A stretch of 64,000 nt of DNA from Haberlea rhodopensis (lineage: Eukaryota > Streptophyta > Magnoliopsida > Lamiales > Gesneriaceae), in the NCBI GenBank assembly GCA_907163345.1, contig CAJQUN010000021.1, positions 806,001 to 870,000 on the forward strand. Reading direction: 5' to 3'. A program made the position numbers and the translations under genes. Positions 39,843 through 52,020 of the stretch are shown here, piece by piece; position 1 is the first letter of the stretch, and each line of letters opens with the position of its first letter. The notes under the pieces were generated by a model. The model was not told where the DNA came from. It made no database searches and saw nothing but the letters and a program-made list of their open reading frames with translations.

Positions 39843-42465
39843 TGTGATGACCAGGGATTATAGGTGTTAATCCCGTAGTGTTAATAATCCCTAAAGTGGT
39901 TTTACGTGACGATTTGGAGTTTAATTGAGGTATTGGGCCTTCTGGGCTCGTTTATTTGGGTAGTTGGGATCGTTGGATCCAGAGGTTGAGATTGTATTCT
40001 CATTTGGGTGAAAAACCTAAGAGTTGGGTTTTTGGTGTGTCTCGGGATCTCGGGTGCTGGGTGAGCACCGGTAGGGGATTTTGGAGTTAGAGAGAGAGTT
40101 TTTGAAAACAGATGATTTTTAATGAATCATGAGGTATTTGTGGGGCTATTAATTTTTCGGGGTATTTTTGCTATAAATACCAATTGAACCCAAAATTTTA
40201 AAGATATTTTCATTTAAGCCCCAAATCTCTCCTCCCTCTTCCTGCGTGCGATTTCCCGTCGCCCCCAGCCCCCGCCGCTTCAAGCGGTGCGCCCGCCGCC
40301 GTCCGGCCGCCGATCGGCGCGTCCGACCTACCCACGGCGTCGTCTCGGCGAGGCGCTCCTTTCCCCTCCGTCAATTGAAGGTTTCGTCGCGTTTCTCGTT
40401 CGGATTTTGCAGGTAAGCGTCGATCCCCAATTTCTAGGGTTCTTCGATTTTCGTTTGATTTTGCTTCCGATTTCGTTGGGTAGCCTCCCTTACCCCGTTT
40501 TCATCCCTCTCATGTTATTCCCTGCTTAATTTGGTGATTTTGGTTCGAAATTAATTTCGAAATTGTAGGGTTTGATTTCGAAGATTTGGGGGTTTTTGGC
40601 AGGGGTGTTAATTCGTGCAGCAATGGATCGATTATTGCATGTTTTAGGTGTATTATGATGCTTGATTGAGATCGAATTGAGAAGCTATGGTTCGAATTTG
40701 AAGAATTGTTAGGGTTCGAATTTAAAGGCTTGTTTGGGTTCGATTTTAAGGGGGTTGAGTTCGAAAATTTGGGGGTTTTTGTCAAGGGATGTTGATTCTT
40801 GATTGGATAGCTTAATTGTCATTTTAGATAAATTATGGTATTTAATTGGGTTCGAAATTGTGAGATTGGGGTTCGATTTTTGTAGGGCATTCTTGAACAA
40901 ATTTCGATATTGTCTCATTTATTTCCTTCCCTGCATGTACCCTGCCCCGGGTCTTTTAAGAGGATAATTGTCGTGTGTTGACAATATTTTGAGGGATATG
41001 GGTGTGCTTGAGCATAGGTTACATGTTCGTAAATAATTGTGAATTATTTATCATGTTAGCACATCATTCCTCGGGGCATGGAACTCGAGCAAGGTTTGGC
41101 TCGGACTTCGGAGATTTAAGGTACGTGCGACGTACGAGCATTACTATATATATGTGAAATGCATAAGGTGTTTTTGATTGCATTGAATGTTTTGCGTATG
41201 GTTATACATATATGTTGATATGGCCAAGGAATGACCCAAATCTTGATATCGCAGCTTGTAGCGTGCGTGACACTAGAGTATGATGACTCTTGCATGATAT
41301 AAGGGGTACTGGGTTTATATGACTATATTATGAGACATTTGAGATGTCTAGGTTTGTAGAATCATGTATTCTTCGTGAGACATTGAGATGTCTAGGTTCG
41401 TAGAATCATGTATTCATTATGAGACATTTGAGATGTCTAGGTATAATGGAAAGCGAGATTATGAAATCAATATTAGATATTGATATATCTATATTTGCAT
41501 GTATATGAACTTGGAATCATTCATTATTGATATTTGAGAATCAGGCATGCGATGTGTAAATCAATGTGTTGGTTTACTGATTTATGAGGTTTGATGAGTT
41601 TGATGATTGTGAGAACAGGGACAGTACACGGAATCCCGGATGAGGTTGCCATCCAGGGAGTATCATTTAAATTCATTAGCATTTACCTTTGTTGTAAATT
41701 ATGAATTTCATTATTATGATTATGGGATTTTGTGTATTGGTATGCTCACCCCGTTGGGGGCTGTCTCTGTTGGGACAGGTGAATAGGTACATCGATGGCT
41801 ATGGAGCTGAGCTCGAGCTGTTGATTGGAGGTACTCCCAGGATCGTGGTACCAGGGCTTGATGGAGCACGGTATCGTATAGAGTACCTATATATATACAC
41901 CTGAGGATTTTATACAGATTCATGATGCTCGCATGTGAGCACGATTTTACTTGTATATGGATTGTATATAAAGGCATGAGCCTTTCTCTCTTTCATTTGA
42001 GGTTGCATGCAATTAGAGGTTAATTGCTAAATGATATGAGAGTCATTGGTGTATTTTGTGGGTGTTGAAACCCACTGTTGTCGTCATATGTGTGGTGTCT
42101 TCCCTGGCTGGGAATTTACTTGTATTACTGCATTATGATGAGTATTATGTGTTCCCTGGCCGGGAATTATGTTATGTGTTGTGCTTTTTGTTTGGGATAG
42201 CTCTATTTATGGGGAGACTCTGCCCAAATTTTTATAAAAGTTCACAATGTGAAAAGTGGCACCAAGGGGTTGGTAAAGGGCAACATATGAGTCTTTTATT
42301 GTTAGGATGATGATCTTATAACATTGAGTATTAAAGGAATTTTGTAATTGACATTCAATGCTAAAGTATCATCTGAGCTTCCCGATTGACTTGTTATTGA
42401 AAGCATGTGCCACACATAGTGGTTAATACACTAATCAGGGGTTAAGGGCTAAGGGGGTCCTTACA
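39843..42465 (+). repeat. 3' LTR of the LARD
   Basis: 2,623 bp, nearly identical to 33,077-35,697. Differences seen include an extra GCA at about 40,619, one T fewer near 40,923 and a handful of substitutions. It ends CCTTACA directly before the duplicated TATAT. Confidence 0.97.
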
Positions 42466-45400
42466 TATATGAGGACAAACAAATCTTGCAAAAGCCAGCC
42501 CAAACCGGTGCGGAGCCCAGAAGGGAAGTCTCGGAGAAATACTGTATCTTCCACCAAGCGACCGAGCACACTACTCAGGAATGCCATCGTTTGGATCAAG
42601 AGCTCGAGAAGGCGATACAGAGCAGTTCCCGGTTCAAGCAGTTGTTGTCCCGACCTAGTCCACCCGAGGATAATCTGCCTCGTGGAAGAGGTCGAGGTTC
42701 ATCATGGATAAGAGGGAGAGGGGGACGGACTAACTTCCGGCCTCCGGTTCAGGGTAGAGAACGCGGTCGAGGACCCCCGAGGAATCCAAATGACACCAAC
42801 CAACCCCAAGGTAATTCACCAACTTGGGGTGTCATCAACATGATCTCGGGTGGCACGACTGATGGGGATTCTACCAGGGCCAGGAAGGCGGCTAGCAGGA
42901 GAGAAACCCTGAGTGTAGGAGGGGTTTGCGGTGCCGAGGAGGGGGTGGTGATCAGTTTTGGACCTCGGGACGTGGAAAATGTATGCGCGCCCCATAACGA
43001 TGCCCTGGTCATAAGAGCGAGTTGCTAATTACGAAGTTGGGAGGGTGTTTGTAGACACGGGAAGTTCGGTGAATGTGTTGTTTGACGAAGCCTTCCGGCA
43101 GATGGACTTGGGGGGATATCATCTCGAGACAATCAACGCCCCCTATTTGGCTTCGCTGGGCACACCGTATACCCCCTCGATCAGATTTCCTTGCCCCTTT
43201 CCTTGGGATCTAACGAGGATAGGAAGACGAGGTTGATCACATTCACCGTTGTGGCGGCCTCCTCTTCTTACAACATCATTCTGGGGAGGGCAACTATGAA
43301 CGAGTCCAGGGCTGTGGCCTCTACCTTTCATCAAAAGATCAAGTTCCCTATAGGAAAAAGAGTGGGGGAAGTCAGGGGAGACCAACCGTCATCCAAGAAG
43401 TGCTACGCTGAAACCGTAAGGATAGAGGTGAAAAATCCAGAAGGGGTGGTGAGGAAGGACGGGAGGATAGAGGAGTGCAAATGGTGCAGGAGGTGCAGGC
43501 GATGCGGGACGGAGAAGAAGAAATCACATTAGATCCGGATCAACCCGGGAAAACCACAAGAGTGGCCTCCGACCTGGACACCGACTTGAAGCATGATTTG
43601 GTGGAATGTCTGTCCAAGCATGCCGGAATATTCGCCTGGTCTCCGGCGAAGTTGGCAGGAGTTCTGCCCACAATCGCCCAGCACAAGTTAAACGTTAATC
43701 CTGGGTCAAGGTAACTAGGCAGAAGAAAAGGCATTTTGCACCAGATAAAGACAGGATTATCCGAGTCGAGGTTCAGACTTTGCTAAAGGATGGGCAGATA
43801 CGGGAAGTACAGTTCTCCACCTGGTTATCTAACGTGGTTCTGGTTCCAAAGTCGGCTGGAAAGTGGAGGATGTGCATTGACTTTCGTGATTTGAACAAGC
43901 CTGTCCCAAGGACTGTTACCGTCTGCCACGGGTCGACCAGTTGGTAGATTCTACTTTCGGTACGAGTTGTTATGTTTCATGGACGCGTATCAAGGATATC
44001 ACCAAATCCCCTTGGCAAAAGAGGACCAAGATAAAGTCAGTTTTATAACTTCAGATGGAACGTTCTGCTATGTGGTCATGCCTTTTGGACTCAAGAATGC
44101 TGGGGCCACATACCAGAGGTTGATGGACAAAGTGTTCAAAAACCAGGCGGGAAGGAACATTGAGGTCTATGTGGATGATATTTTGGTAAAATCTAAGAGC
44201 AAATCAAACCTATTGCCCGATTTGGAGGAAACTTTTGGCACGCTGAGTAGGTTTGGTCAAAAACTAAATTCGGCTAAATGCGTATTCGGCGTAAAGAGCG
44301 GGAAATTTTGGGGTTTCATGGTAACAGAGCGGGGGATCGAGGTCAACCCAGAGAAGGTCAGAGACAAGAGTTGACCTCACCACGCAGTATAAAAGATGTG
44401 TAGAAATTGACAGGGCGGATTGCGTCCTTGGCTCGATTCATCTCTAGGTCAACACATAGGAGTTACCCCTTCTTCCAAGTACTAAGAAAAGCCAAAAAAT
44501 TTGATTGGAACGACGAGTGCAAAAAAGCTTTCGCTGGCTTGAAGAGGCACCTGGCCGAGCTGCCCGTCCGGGTAAAGCCCGAACTCGATGAAAGATTGTG
44601 GATCTACCTGTCTGCTACAGAGAGTGCTGTAAGCTCAGTACTGATAAAACAGGATGGTAAAAACCAGAGGCCGGTGTACTATGTTAGCCATGCACTGCGA
44701 GGTGCGGAGCTCATATATCCAGAGGTTGAAAAGCTGGCATTAGCTTTGGTAATAACCGCAAGAAGGCTGAGACCCAACTTCTTGTCCCACCCTATATCAG
44801 TGCTAACCAACAGCCCCATGGGGAGGATAATGACCCAACCTGAGGAATCGGGAAGACTGGTAAAGTGGACAATCGAGCTCGACGAATACGACGTGACTTA
44901 TCAACCCAGGTCGTCCATTAAAGCTCAGGCTTTATCAGACTTCCTCGCGGAGATGATAGAGGTTGAGACCGAAGAGCCATGGAAAGTATACGTAGATGGA
45001 GCATCAAACAATGAAGGCAGTGGAGTGGAGATTGTTCTAATATCCCATGTGGGGGAAAAAAATGAAGGTCATTGTCAGATTGGATTTCCGGGCCTCTAAC
45101 AACGAAGCAGAATACGAGGCCGTGCTGATTGGGCTGAGGTTGGCCAAGGAGGTCGATGCCAGCCGGATGATCCTTCATTCGAATTCACAGCTGGCAACTC
45201 AGCAGGTGAAAGGAAACTACGAGGCCAAAAGCAAGAGGATGATAGAATACTTGAAGGCTATTCAGGAGATGTCAGAAAGTTTCGTGGAATGGAGCATAGT
45301 ACAGATCCCTAGGGAGGAGAACCACGAAGCTGATGAGCTCTCCAAGTGGTCTATATCCCTAGTTCCTTTGTCACAGAGGGAGTTTATATTTCAATCTGAG

Positions 45401-46410
45401 TTGGTTCCATCCACCCAGCCCAGGACAGATCCCCCCGAGGTCTTAGGTTGGATGACCCCGATTTTGAACTACTTGAGAAAGTCCGAGCTACCCCATGATA
45501 AGAACCAAGCCCGGGCGATTGCAGAGGCATGCGTGCCGGTTTGTTTTGATAGATGATGTGTTATACAAGAGGTCGTTCGCCGGACCTCAACTCCGATGTC
45601 TGAGCACGGAAGAGGCATAATATGTGCTAAGAGAAATACACGAGGGATGTTGTGGAGATCATCTTGGGGGATTGGCTCTGGATATAAAGGCTCTCCTTGC
45701 TGGATACTTCTGGCCAACCCTGAGAAACGGTGCGATAAGGACCGTAGTCACTTGTGAAGGTTGTCAGAGGAACAGTAAGTTCCAGTTAAGGCCAGCAAGG
45801 CTCATGAAATCAGTAATATCGGCTTGCCCTTTCGATCAATGGGGTTTGGATATTGTGGGACCTTTCCCGGTGGCCCCAAAGCAAAAGAAATTTCTGTTGG
45901 TGGCTGTGGATTATTTTTCGAAATGGGTCGAGGCCGAACCCTTAGCAAGGATTGCAGAAGAAAATGTGCTGGACTTTCTATGGAAGAACATAGTTTGCCA
46001 TTTTGGGGTACCCAGGAAATTGATATCAAACAATGGAAGGCAGTTCCAGGGGCAGAGGTTGATGGCTTGGTGCAAGAAAATGAAGATCGAACAAGCCTTT
46101 ACATCAGTAGGTTATCCACAAAGTAATGGGCAGACAGAGGTCACCAACAGGTCGATTGTGCAAGCATAAAAGGCAAGACTGTACGTGGTTGGCAAGGATT
46201 GGGTGGACGAGTTACCAAGTGTGCTATGGGCTTACAGAACTACAGCTCGCATCCCAACCCGGGAGACGTCTTTCAGCATGGTCTATGGGTCGGAGGCCGT
46301 GCTCCCAGCTGAGGTCGGAAAATCATCGGCCAGGGTCCAAGCATATGATGACAACAATGAAGAGCGCCGGGCTGTGTACTACACCTCATCCTCCGAGCCG
46401 AGTTGACCCT
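42466..46410 (+). pseudogene. Tat-lineage gypsy gag end and pol
   Basis: This is the continuation of the gag interrupted at 33,076. The gag tail has KYCIFHQATEHTTQECHRLD and a Gly/Arg-rich stretch. Aspartic protease shows VFVDTGSSVNVLFDEAF (43,045). Reverse transcriptase is split by frameshifts (GKWRMCIDFRDLNKP near 43,860; MDAYQGYHQIPLAKED; catalytic YVDDILV near 44,170). RNase H, the second RNase H (KVYVDGASNNEGSG, then a frameshift, then RASNNEAEYEAVLIGLRLAK) and integrase (EIHEGCCGDHLGG, GLDIVGPFPV) follow. In integrase the second catalytic Asp is Asn (LISNNG). The dual RNase H marks the Tat lineage. Multiple frameshifts and the Asp loss make it inactive. Confidence 0.9.
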
Positions 46411-46913
46411 GTGCACTCTCACCTCTGGCCATCTGCCGTGGCTTTTCTCGCTCAAACAGAGCCCTATTACTCGCGCTCCATGAAGTCATGAGTCCACGGG
46501 GCGCCCACCGAGCTGAGACCAAGGCGAACCTCAAGAGGCCGGGGTGGAGCCCAGCTGGCCAGGATAGCTGAGCTGAGGCCGAAGTGGTCGCGGGCACACT
46601 TATGGTGGTCCGTGTACCAGGACTGGAGCTACGGGAGTCGGACACCTATTAAAGCAAAGGCTAGGCCCACTAACCAATTAGAAGGTGGTCAAGTACCTCG
46701 AGTACAAAAATCATATCCCCGGATGCAGGCCGAATCGTAAAAATATGGAAAGTTGTACAAAGTAGGTAACAGTTGTAGGTGGTCCCCAGTCTGTGGTTCT
46801 CCCTCCGTCATCAGACATTGTCTCCAAAACCCCAGGAAAGACAGGACCACTGGCTCCCCCCTTCCCCTATAAAGATCAGGATCGCTAGCAAGAGAGGGGG
46901 CTCTCCGAAAAAA
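46411..46913 (+). mobile_element. Tat 3' untranslated region and partial LTR
   Basis: GC-rich sequence follows the integrase frame, then U3-like sequence with TATAAA at 46,868-46,873. Similarity to the inverted copy ends at CTCTCCGAAAAAA (46,913), about 40 bases after the TATA box, so most of R and U5 is missing here. Confidence 0.75.
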
Positions 46914-47345
46914 TGTGCTTCCGACGAATGATAAATTTATTCGATTTGAATCAAAATACTGGGAAAGGGGAAAGGGGAAAACTCATGTATCACCTTCATA
47001 TATTTTCCCACTGAAAATGATTAAATCTACTGTCAATGTTGCTTTCTGGTGCCTAGTGGTGGCGCTAGTTGTTTTTGTGGAATGCCAACCCGTTTGGATG
47101 GAGGAAATGGAGTGGTGGAGAAATCTGCTACCAATTTTTAATGAACAAAATGAAGAAATCTGCTGCCAATTTCAATGGAATGAGAACCCATTTGGACGAA
47201 GGAAATGGAGTGGCAGAAATCTACTGCCAAATTCTCGATGAACTAAATGAAGAAATCTGCTGGCAATTTTCAACGGAACCAAAACCCATTTGGACGAAGG
47301 AAAATGGAGAGGAAGAAGATAAAGTTTTTTGTGATTTTTTGCCAA
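46914..47345 (+). other. 98-bp tandem repeat with a secretory-like short frame
   Basis: The block AACCCRTTTGGA.GRAGG recurs at 47,087, 47,185 and 47,283 (98-bp period). An ATG at 47,017 opens MIKSTVNVAFWCLVVALVVF, a good signal-peptide-like segment, then about 50 residues to a stop at 47,239. Because 98 is not a multiple of 3, each repeat is read in a different frame, which argues against a conserved repeat protein. A small secreted-peptide relic cannot be excluded. Confidence 0.35.
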
Positions 47346-49001
47346 ATAAGTTATAGGGGTATCTTAGAAATTTGTGTGAGATAGAGAGTTCAAACAAAAA
47401 AAAAATTTGACAGTCGAGAGTTGAAACAAAGATCTCCTGACATAGGGCTGAAGTCAAAGAAATTTTTATGTTTAGGGGTTTTGAGTGAGTTTGCCTTTAC
47501 AAGTTCGATAGATATATTTCTTAATTTTTTTTGTTATATAAAAAATAGTTTATGACTTGTTTGATAACTCACTATCGAATATTTGTCTAATTTATAAAGA
47601 CATAAATAAAAAAATTTACCCATTGATAAGAGTATTTTGAACGATTTATTTTGGTGAAAATTACTAGATAACCCCAACAAAAAACATTATATCTAAGAAA
47701 TCCAAGCAATTTTTATTTTATGTTAAAAATTTAATCTCCAAAAACATTTCGAACTATGAAAGTTCATAATTTTAATTTTCAAAGTTCACCTTAGCAAGAG
47801 ATAGTTTGAAAAATGACATTTGTCCAACATATTTTTTTTTTAATTTATGACATTTATTTAAAAAGGTTTTAAAAAGGATATTCAAACACATAAAAAACAA
47901 AGATCAAACAAAAGTTAGAAATTGAAGAGGTTATATTTCAAAATCTTGTTTAGACAAAATTATTGTTTTTAAATTATCCCCTTATCAACCTGATGATTTA
48001 AAATGAATTAAATTTTAATGCAAAATTAACTAAATAATATACTTTTAAAATAATTATATATATTTTAAAGTCCTTTTTAAATTATTTTATATATATTATT
48101 TCTTTTAGTTATATTAAAATAAAAATAATAAATTTAAATTAAAAGTAATACTCGAACAAAAATCAATTAAATTATAATTTATAAATCAAGTCAATTCTTG
48201 GTTAAATTAATTTGACTCTATACCAAGTTATAACAACTTAATATCGATGTCATTATTTTAAGACATAATAAACTAAATAATAAAAATAAAAATATATTTA
48301 ATTCACTTATTCATTTAAAAAAAACTGAATAAATTAATGTGTCAGATAAAATAATAGTTTATCAATACAAATTCGATTATTTTTGGGAACTGATATTTTA
48401 ACATTTTGGGTGGTTTCAAAATGTGGAATGAGTTGTTTCGATAGCTTATTAATTAGTAGGTTATTTTAGATCTTATAAATTTTATCAAGTTACTTTTTCT
48501 TTTCTTTTTGGAAAATTACCAAAAAAATCCATATTTATATGAAAATCCTTGAAATGAAAATTTTATCTAAACAATTCACTTCACTAATTTTTATACTAAA
48601 AAGCCCATTTGGGTCTATGAAATAATTTATTTTCTTAGTGAATTTTGAACTATTATTTTTTATATTTGTGATAAAAATATCCAAATATCAAATAAAATAT
48701 TTATTTGTTTAGAAATTAAAATACAGCATAACGAAATAATAATAATCTTTAAATGTTACATTTAAGAATCGTTTTCATCAGAATTTATATTGTATTTTAA
48801 TAACTGAAGTAAGAGTAATTATGAAGTAATATTAGATCTTAATATATAGGGTTTTTTATGAAAAGCTATTGAAATAAAGGTTTTTTTTTTGTACATTTCT
48901 TGAATATCAAACATCTTCTTTTTTTTTTTGTAATTTTAATAAAAAAAATTTCCGATAAATTGGCCAAAAATGCCTAAAGCCAAATTTCACTTGGCAATTG
49001 G
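47346..49001. other. AT-rich intergenic, 1.65 kb
   Basis: Very AT-rich, with A and T runs. No coding frame, element terminus or RNA gene was recognised. Confidence 0.5.
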
Positions 49002-49009
49002 TCCACATG

Positions 49010-49510
49010 TAGGGATGGCAATGGGACGGGTCCAAACCCGGACCCGCATTGAACCCGCCCCGCCGAGGCGGGTCTGGACCCGCTTCAACCGGATTTGGAA
49101 GCGGGGCGGGTCCTGGGATTGGCCAAACCCGCCCCGTACCCATTATTTAATTTTATATCAAAATTCATGTGTTAATGTTAAAGAAGTTGGACATTTTGAA
49201 GGAAATAAGAGCAAATTAATAAATATTTAGTAGTTTAAAGATAGTTTTGCAATGCTTATTATAAATATTTACTAGAGAAAACATAAAATTTAATCACAAA
49301 ACTCAACTTTTGTGTTTCAAAATTGATTTCTAGCTAAATTTATTTTTTTTTAAAAAAAAAAAAAAAAAAAAAATTGGAACCGGGGCGGGGCGGGTAAACC
49401 CGCCGGGTTCGCGGGTCTAAGCGGGGCGGGCGGGTCCGGGTTTTATGTGTAGCGGGGCGGATCCTGGGATTGGCCAAATCCGTCCCATACCCGACCCGTT
49501 GCCATTCCTA
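49010..49510. mobile_element. hAT-type MITE, 501 bp
   Basis: The termini TAGGGATGGCAATGGG and CCCGTTGCCATTCCTA are inverted repeats (14 of 16). They are flanked by a perfect 8-bp duplication TCCACATG (49,002-49,009 and 49,511-49,518). Both ends are rich in GGGGCGGG/CCCGCC motifs that can pair across the element. The centre is AT-rich and non-coding. It is not closely related in sequence to the 2,951-bp hAT element. Confidence 0.95.
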
Positions 49511-49643
49511 TCCACATGTCAGTATAAATTTGTTTCAGCTCCCTACTACCTAACTTTATTTATTTTAACTCCACAATCACATTTAGAAGTCCATTATACC
49601 CCTTCCTTATCTGTTATCTGTTCCTCTTATTTCTCCCAATAGC

Positions 49644-49969
49644 AATGGCCGTCATAGAAGAGACTGAGTGTAAGAAATTGATACCATTTTTTGTTCCGAA
49701 TCTTCAAAATTTCAGTTTTGGTTTTTCTACAAGATCTGATGTATTTGCAAATTATTGAGTTTCAGAAGTGGGTTGTTGATATTGTTGCAAAAAATGAATT
49801 TTGGTAACTGGTTTGGTTAATTTTTTGCATTTATCGAAGTGGGCATTTGAAATTTATGGCACTTTTCTTCTCTAGTGGCTACTAAAAAGGTGAAAGAATA
49901 TGGAAATAGCAGCAGAATCATGAAGCTGGGATTTGTATACCAAATCTTTGTAGTTAAGTTGAAGTAATT
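49644..49969 (+). other. Possible short two-exon host gene start (weak)
   Basis: ATGGCCGTCATAGAAGAGAC follows a pyrimidine-rich leader. A donor-like T|GTAAGA comes next, and an acceptor-like TTTTCTTCTCTAG near 49,873 would continue the frame with ATKKVKEYGNSSRIMKLG to a stop near 49,966. The product would be under 45 residues. I do not recognise it, and splice choice is by eye. Confidence 0.2.
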
Positions 49970-50703
49970 TTGTGTGCTTTGGCTTGGGCTTTGATGTGGT
50001 TTTGGTGTTTCTGGGATGATGCACGATGTTGCATGTGTTGCATAAGTTATGCTTGTTAATGTATCAAATGTTCTATCATTGCCTTTGGCTACCCAAGACT
50101 TAAGTCAAATTAAACTACCCTTGCATTGATTTTTTTTTTGAAGGGTAGAACTTTTTATTAATTTACTCTACTGCATTAATCATGCTTTTTGTTAGAGAAT
50201 TTGGTAATTCAGACCCTAATTTTATAATGATTGAGAGTTAAATCCTTATGATTAGGTTTAAATCTAATAAATAATTTATGATGATGAGGAATCAAGTTAT
50301 ATCCTCATCATCTGTTTGTAGAAATGCTTGAGAAAATTAGTATAGAGGAGTATCATAATTTTGTTTGAGTGTTGGATATGAGTTGATTATTTGTGTAAAG
50401 GAGATGTAGTGGTGGTTAATTATTTGATTTAAAAGAAAGCAAGAATCTTTTTGGCTCATGTTTGGTTATATTATGTTTATTGATGGTAATGGCGTGTCAA
50501 TTTAAAGATACCAATTTGTAAGTTTATGTTATTGTTATTTTAAAGATTTTATTTGGATATGATATTTCCTGATTTTGGCGACCAATTCCAGTAAATTGTA
50601 GAGATTCTGTTTATTTTTACGTTTCACTCCATTTTCGAGTTTGTTTTTTTTTTTTTTTTTTCATTCCTCCCATTTTCGAGTTTGTTTCCTGCTTTCATAT
50701 TCA
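49970..50703. other. AT-rich sequence, no feature recognised
   Basis: Mostly TG/AT-rich intron-like sequence with a T run at 50,645-50,662. It could be introns of a decayed gene, since a coding-like fragment follows at 50,704. Confidence 0.35.
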
Positions 50704-50772
50704 TCAGTCAGCATCCGAGTTCTTGGAGTGGGAATCAATTATGGCCAAATTGCCACATCAAGCATTGAATGA
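50704..50772 (+). pseudogene. Possible beta-1,3-glucanase (GH17) N-terminal relic
   Basis: A 22-codon frame ends VLGVGINYGQIATSSIE before a stop. The GINYGQIA block matches the start of mature GH17 endo-1,3-beta-glucosidases, usually just after the signal peptide. No further GH17 motifs are visible downstream, so it is at most a relic exon. The identification rests on one short motif. Confidence 0.4.
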
Positions 50773-51589
50773 GTTTCATAAATTATGCGCAATCGGTTAT
50801 AATTATAGTATGACGGATGGAGTGGTGTCATAGCTTGTGGAGAATCAATGGTTGAGGGATGGAAACATCTAGCTAATGGTTTTCGAATGTAAAGGAGATC
50901 AAGATATGTAAAGGGGATCCAATATGTATACACAACTGTATAAATGAGTGTTGTGTTGTAAAGTCTCCATTATGATTTATGAACAGCTGTTGCCCCCATT
51001 GAATGTTATAATACACTGCAACTGTTATGTTATATCTTTTGGTAAATTTTTTGTATAATTATGTATTTTTGTAGTACAAAAATGATCACCACTGGTGCCG
51101 AAATTTTTGTACAATTATGGGTTTATGAACATCTTTCTTCTTTTGATGCACAATTTTCACAGTTTTCATTACTTCCATGTAAATGCAATCAAGAATCATG
51201 ATTACGAACTATATAATCAATTTAAACCATTAAAATTAACCTAATGAGTATCAGTTAATTTGCATAAATGTGTCAATTCAAGAACACATCAAGTACCCCC
51301 AACTTAGCTTATGTAGTAACACCACTTAGTACATATAGTAACACAAATTAGCTTATATGGGTTCTAGATACCATTGTTCAGATAATTCAATTTAATGTTG
51401 GTTGATTGTTTCATAGATTCAATTACTAATATTTTTTGTAATATGCCGAATTCCAAAAAAGAGTTCGTACGACGACAAAAGAACGACAGTTGGTGTTGAA
51501 TGACTCTCAAGAATTAATGAGCTCATTAAGCCGAAGTAGCTCATTGTAGCAGATACTAGTACTTAGCAATTGATTTGGTTTGTGGTACT
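50773..51589. other. AT-rich intergenic
   Basis: No coding frame or element terminus was seen. Confidence 0.4.
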
Positions 51590-51769
51590 AAACATATTAA
51601 TTTGTGGTACTAGATAACCAAAATTTATGGCACTATGTTACATAAATTGTGGGACTAGATGTATTGATTTGCGGGACTAGATGTATTGATTTGTGGTACT
51701 AGATAAACTCATTTGTGTTATTATATATATTCATTTGTGGTACTAGAAAACCAAATTTATAGCACTATG
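51590..51769. repeat. Degenerate tandem repeat of ATTTGTGGTACTAGAT
   Basis: Six or more diverged copies with irregular spacing (about 20-45 bp). They resemble in style the TAxTACCAA minisatellite at 28,960 (GGTACTA is the complement of TAGTACC), so the two may be related. Confidence 0.6.
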
Positions 51770-52020
51770 TGTGATATCCGAAAATGAATTGTGTTTAATT
51801 ATTGAATCAATTGGGATAATTATGAGATAATTACGGGAATTGGTGGGGCTTGGTTTTGAGATAAACCTAGTGTAGTTGGATTATATAAATTAATGGGAGA
51901 TTGAGTATTATGTTGAATGAATTTAATTGTGGAATCGATGACATGAATTAGGATGGCATGAGTTAGAGGTTACTGCATGTTGGTGTATTGTGGTGTTAAT
52001 GAGTTAGTTAAGTAATATTT
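51770..52020 (+). mobile_element. Gypsy LTR start fragment
   Basis: TGTGATATCCGAAAATGAAT begins a G-rich LTR-like stretch similar in style to the other TGTGATG.. LTRs here. It is cut at 52,020 by the next LTR. Confidence 0.45.

Larger units (their letters stand above)
33077..42465 (+). mobile_element. Complete non-coding LTR retrotransposon (LARD-like), 9,389 bp
   Basis: It is flanked by a perfect 5-bp duplication TATAT (33,072-33,076 and 42,466-42,470). LTRs are 33,077-35,697 and 39,843-42,465, starting TGTGATGACC and ending CCTTACA. By eye I see only about nine differences between the LTRs, so the insertion is young. A tRNA-Met primer site (TGGTATCAGAGC, 35,702-35,713) and a purine tract before the second LTR are present. 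The 4.1-kb interior has no gag or pol. The phrase TTTCGAGGACGAAATTCTTT before the purine tract is typical of the end of Tekay/Del chromoviruses, so it is probably a non-autonomous derivative mobilised by such an element. Confidence 0.97.

Noticed and set aside
47083..47210. Lyciumin-like cyclic peptide cores (QP..W, NPFG...W)
   Set aside because: The resemblance is only 4 residues in an 8-residue window, repeats are out of frame, and no BURP domain is present.
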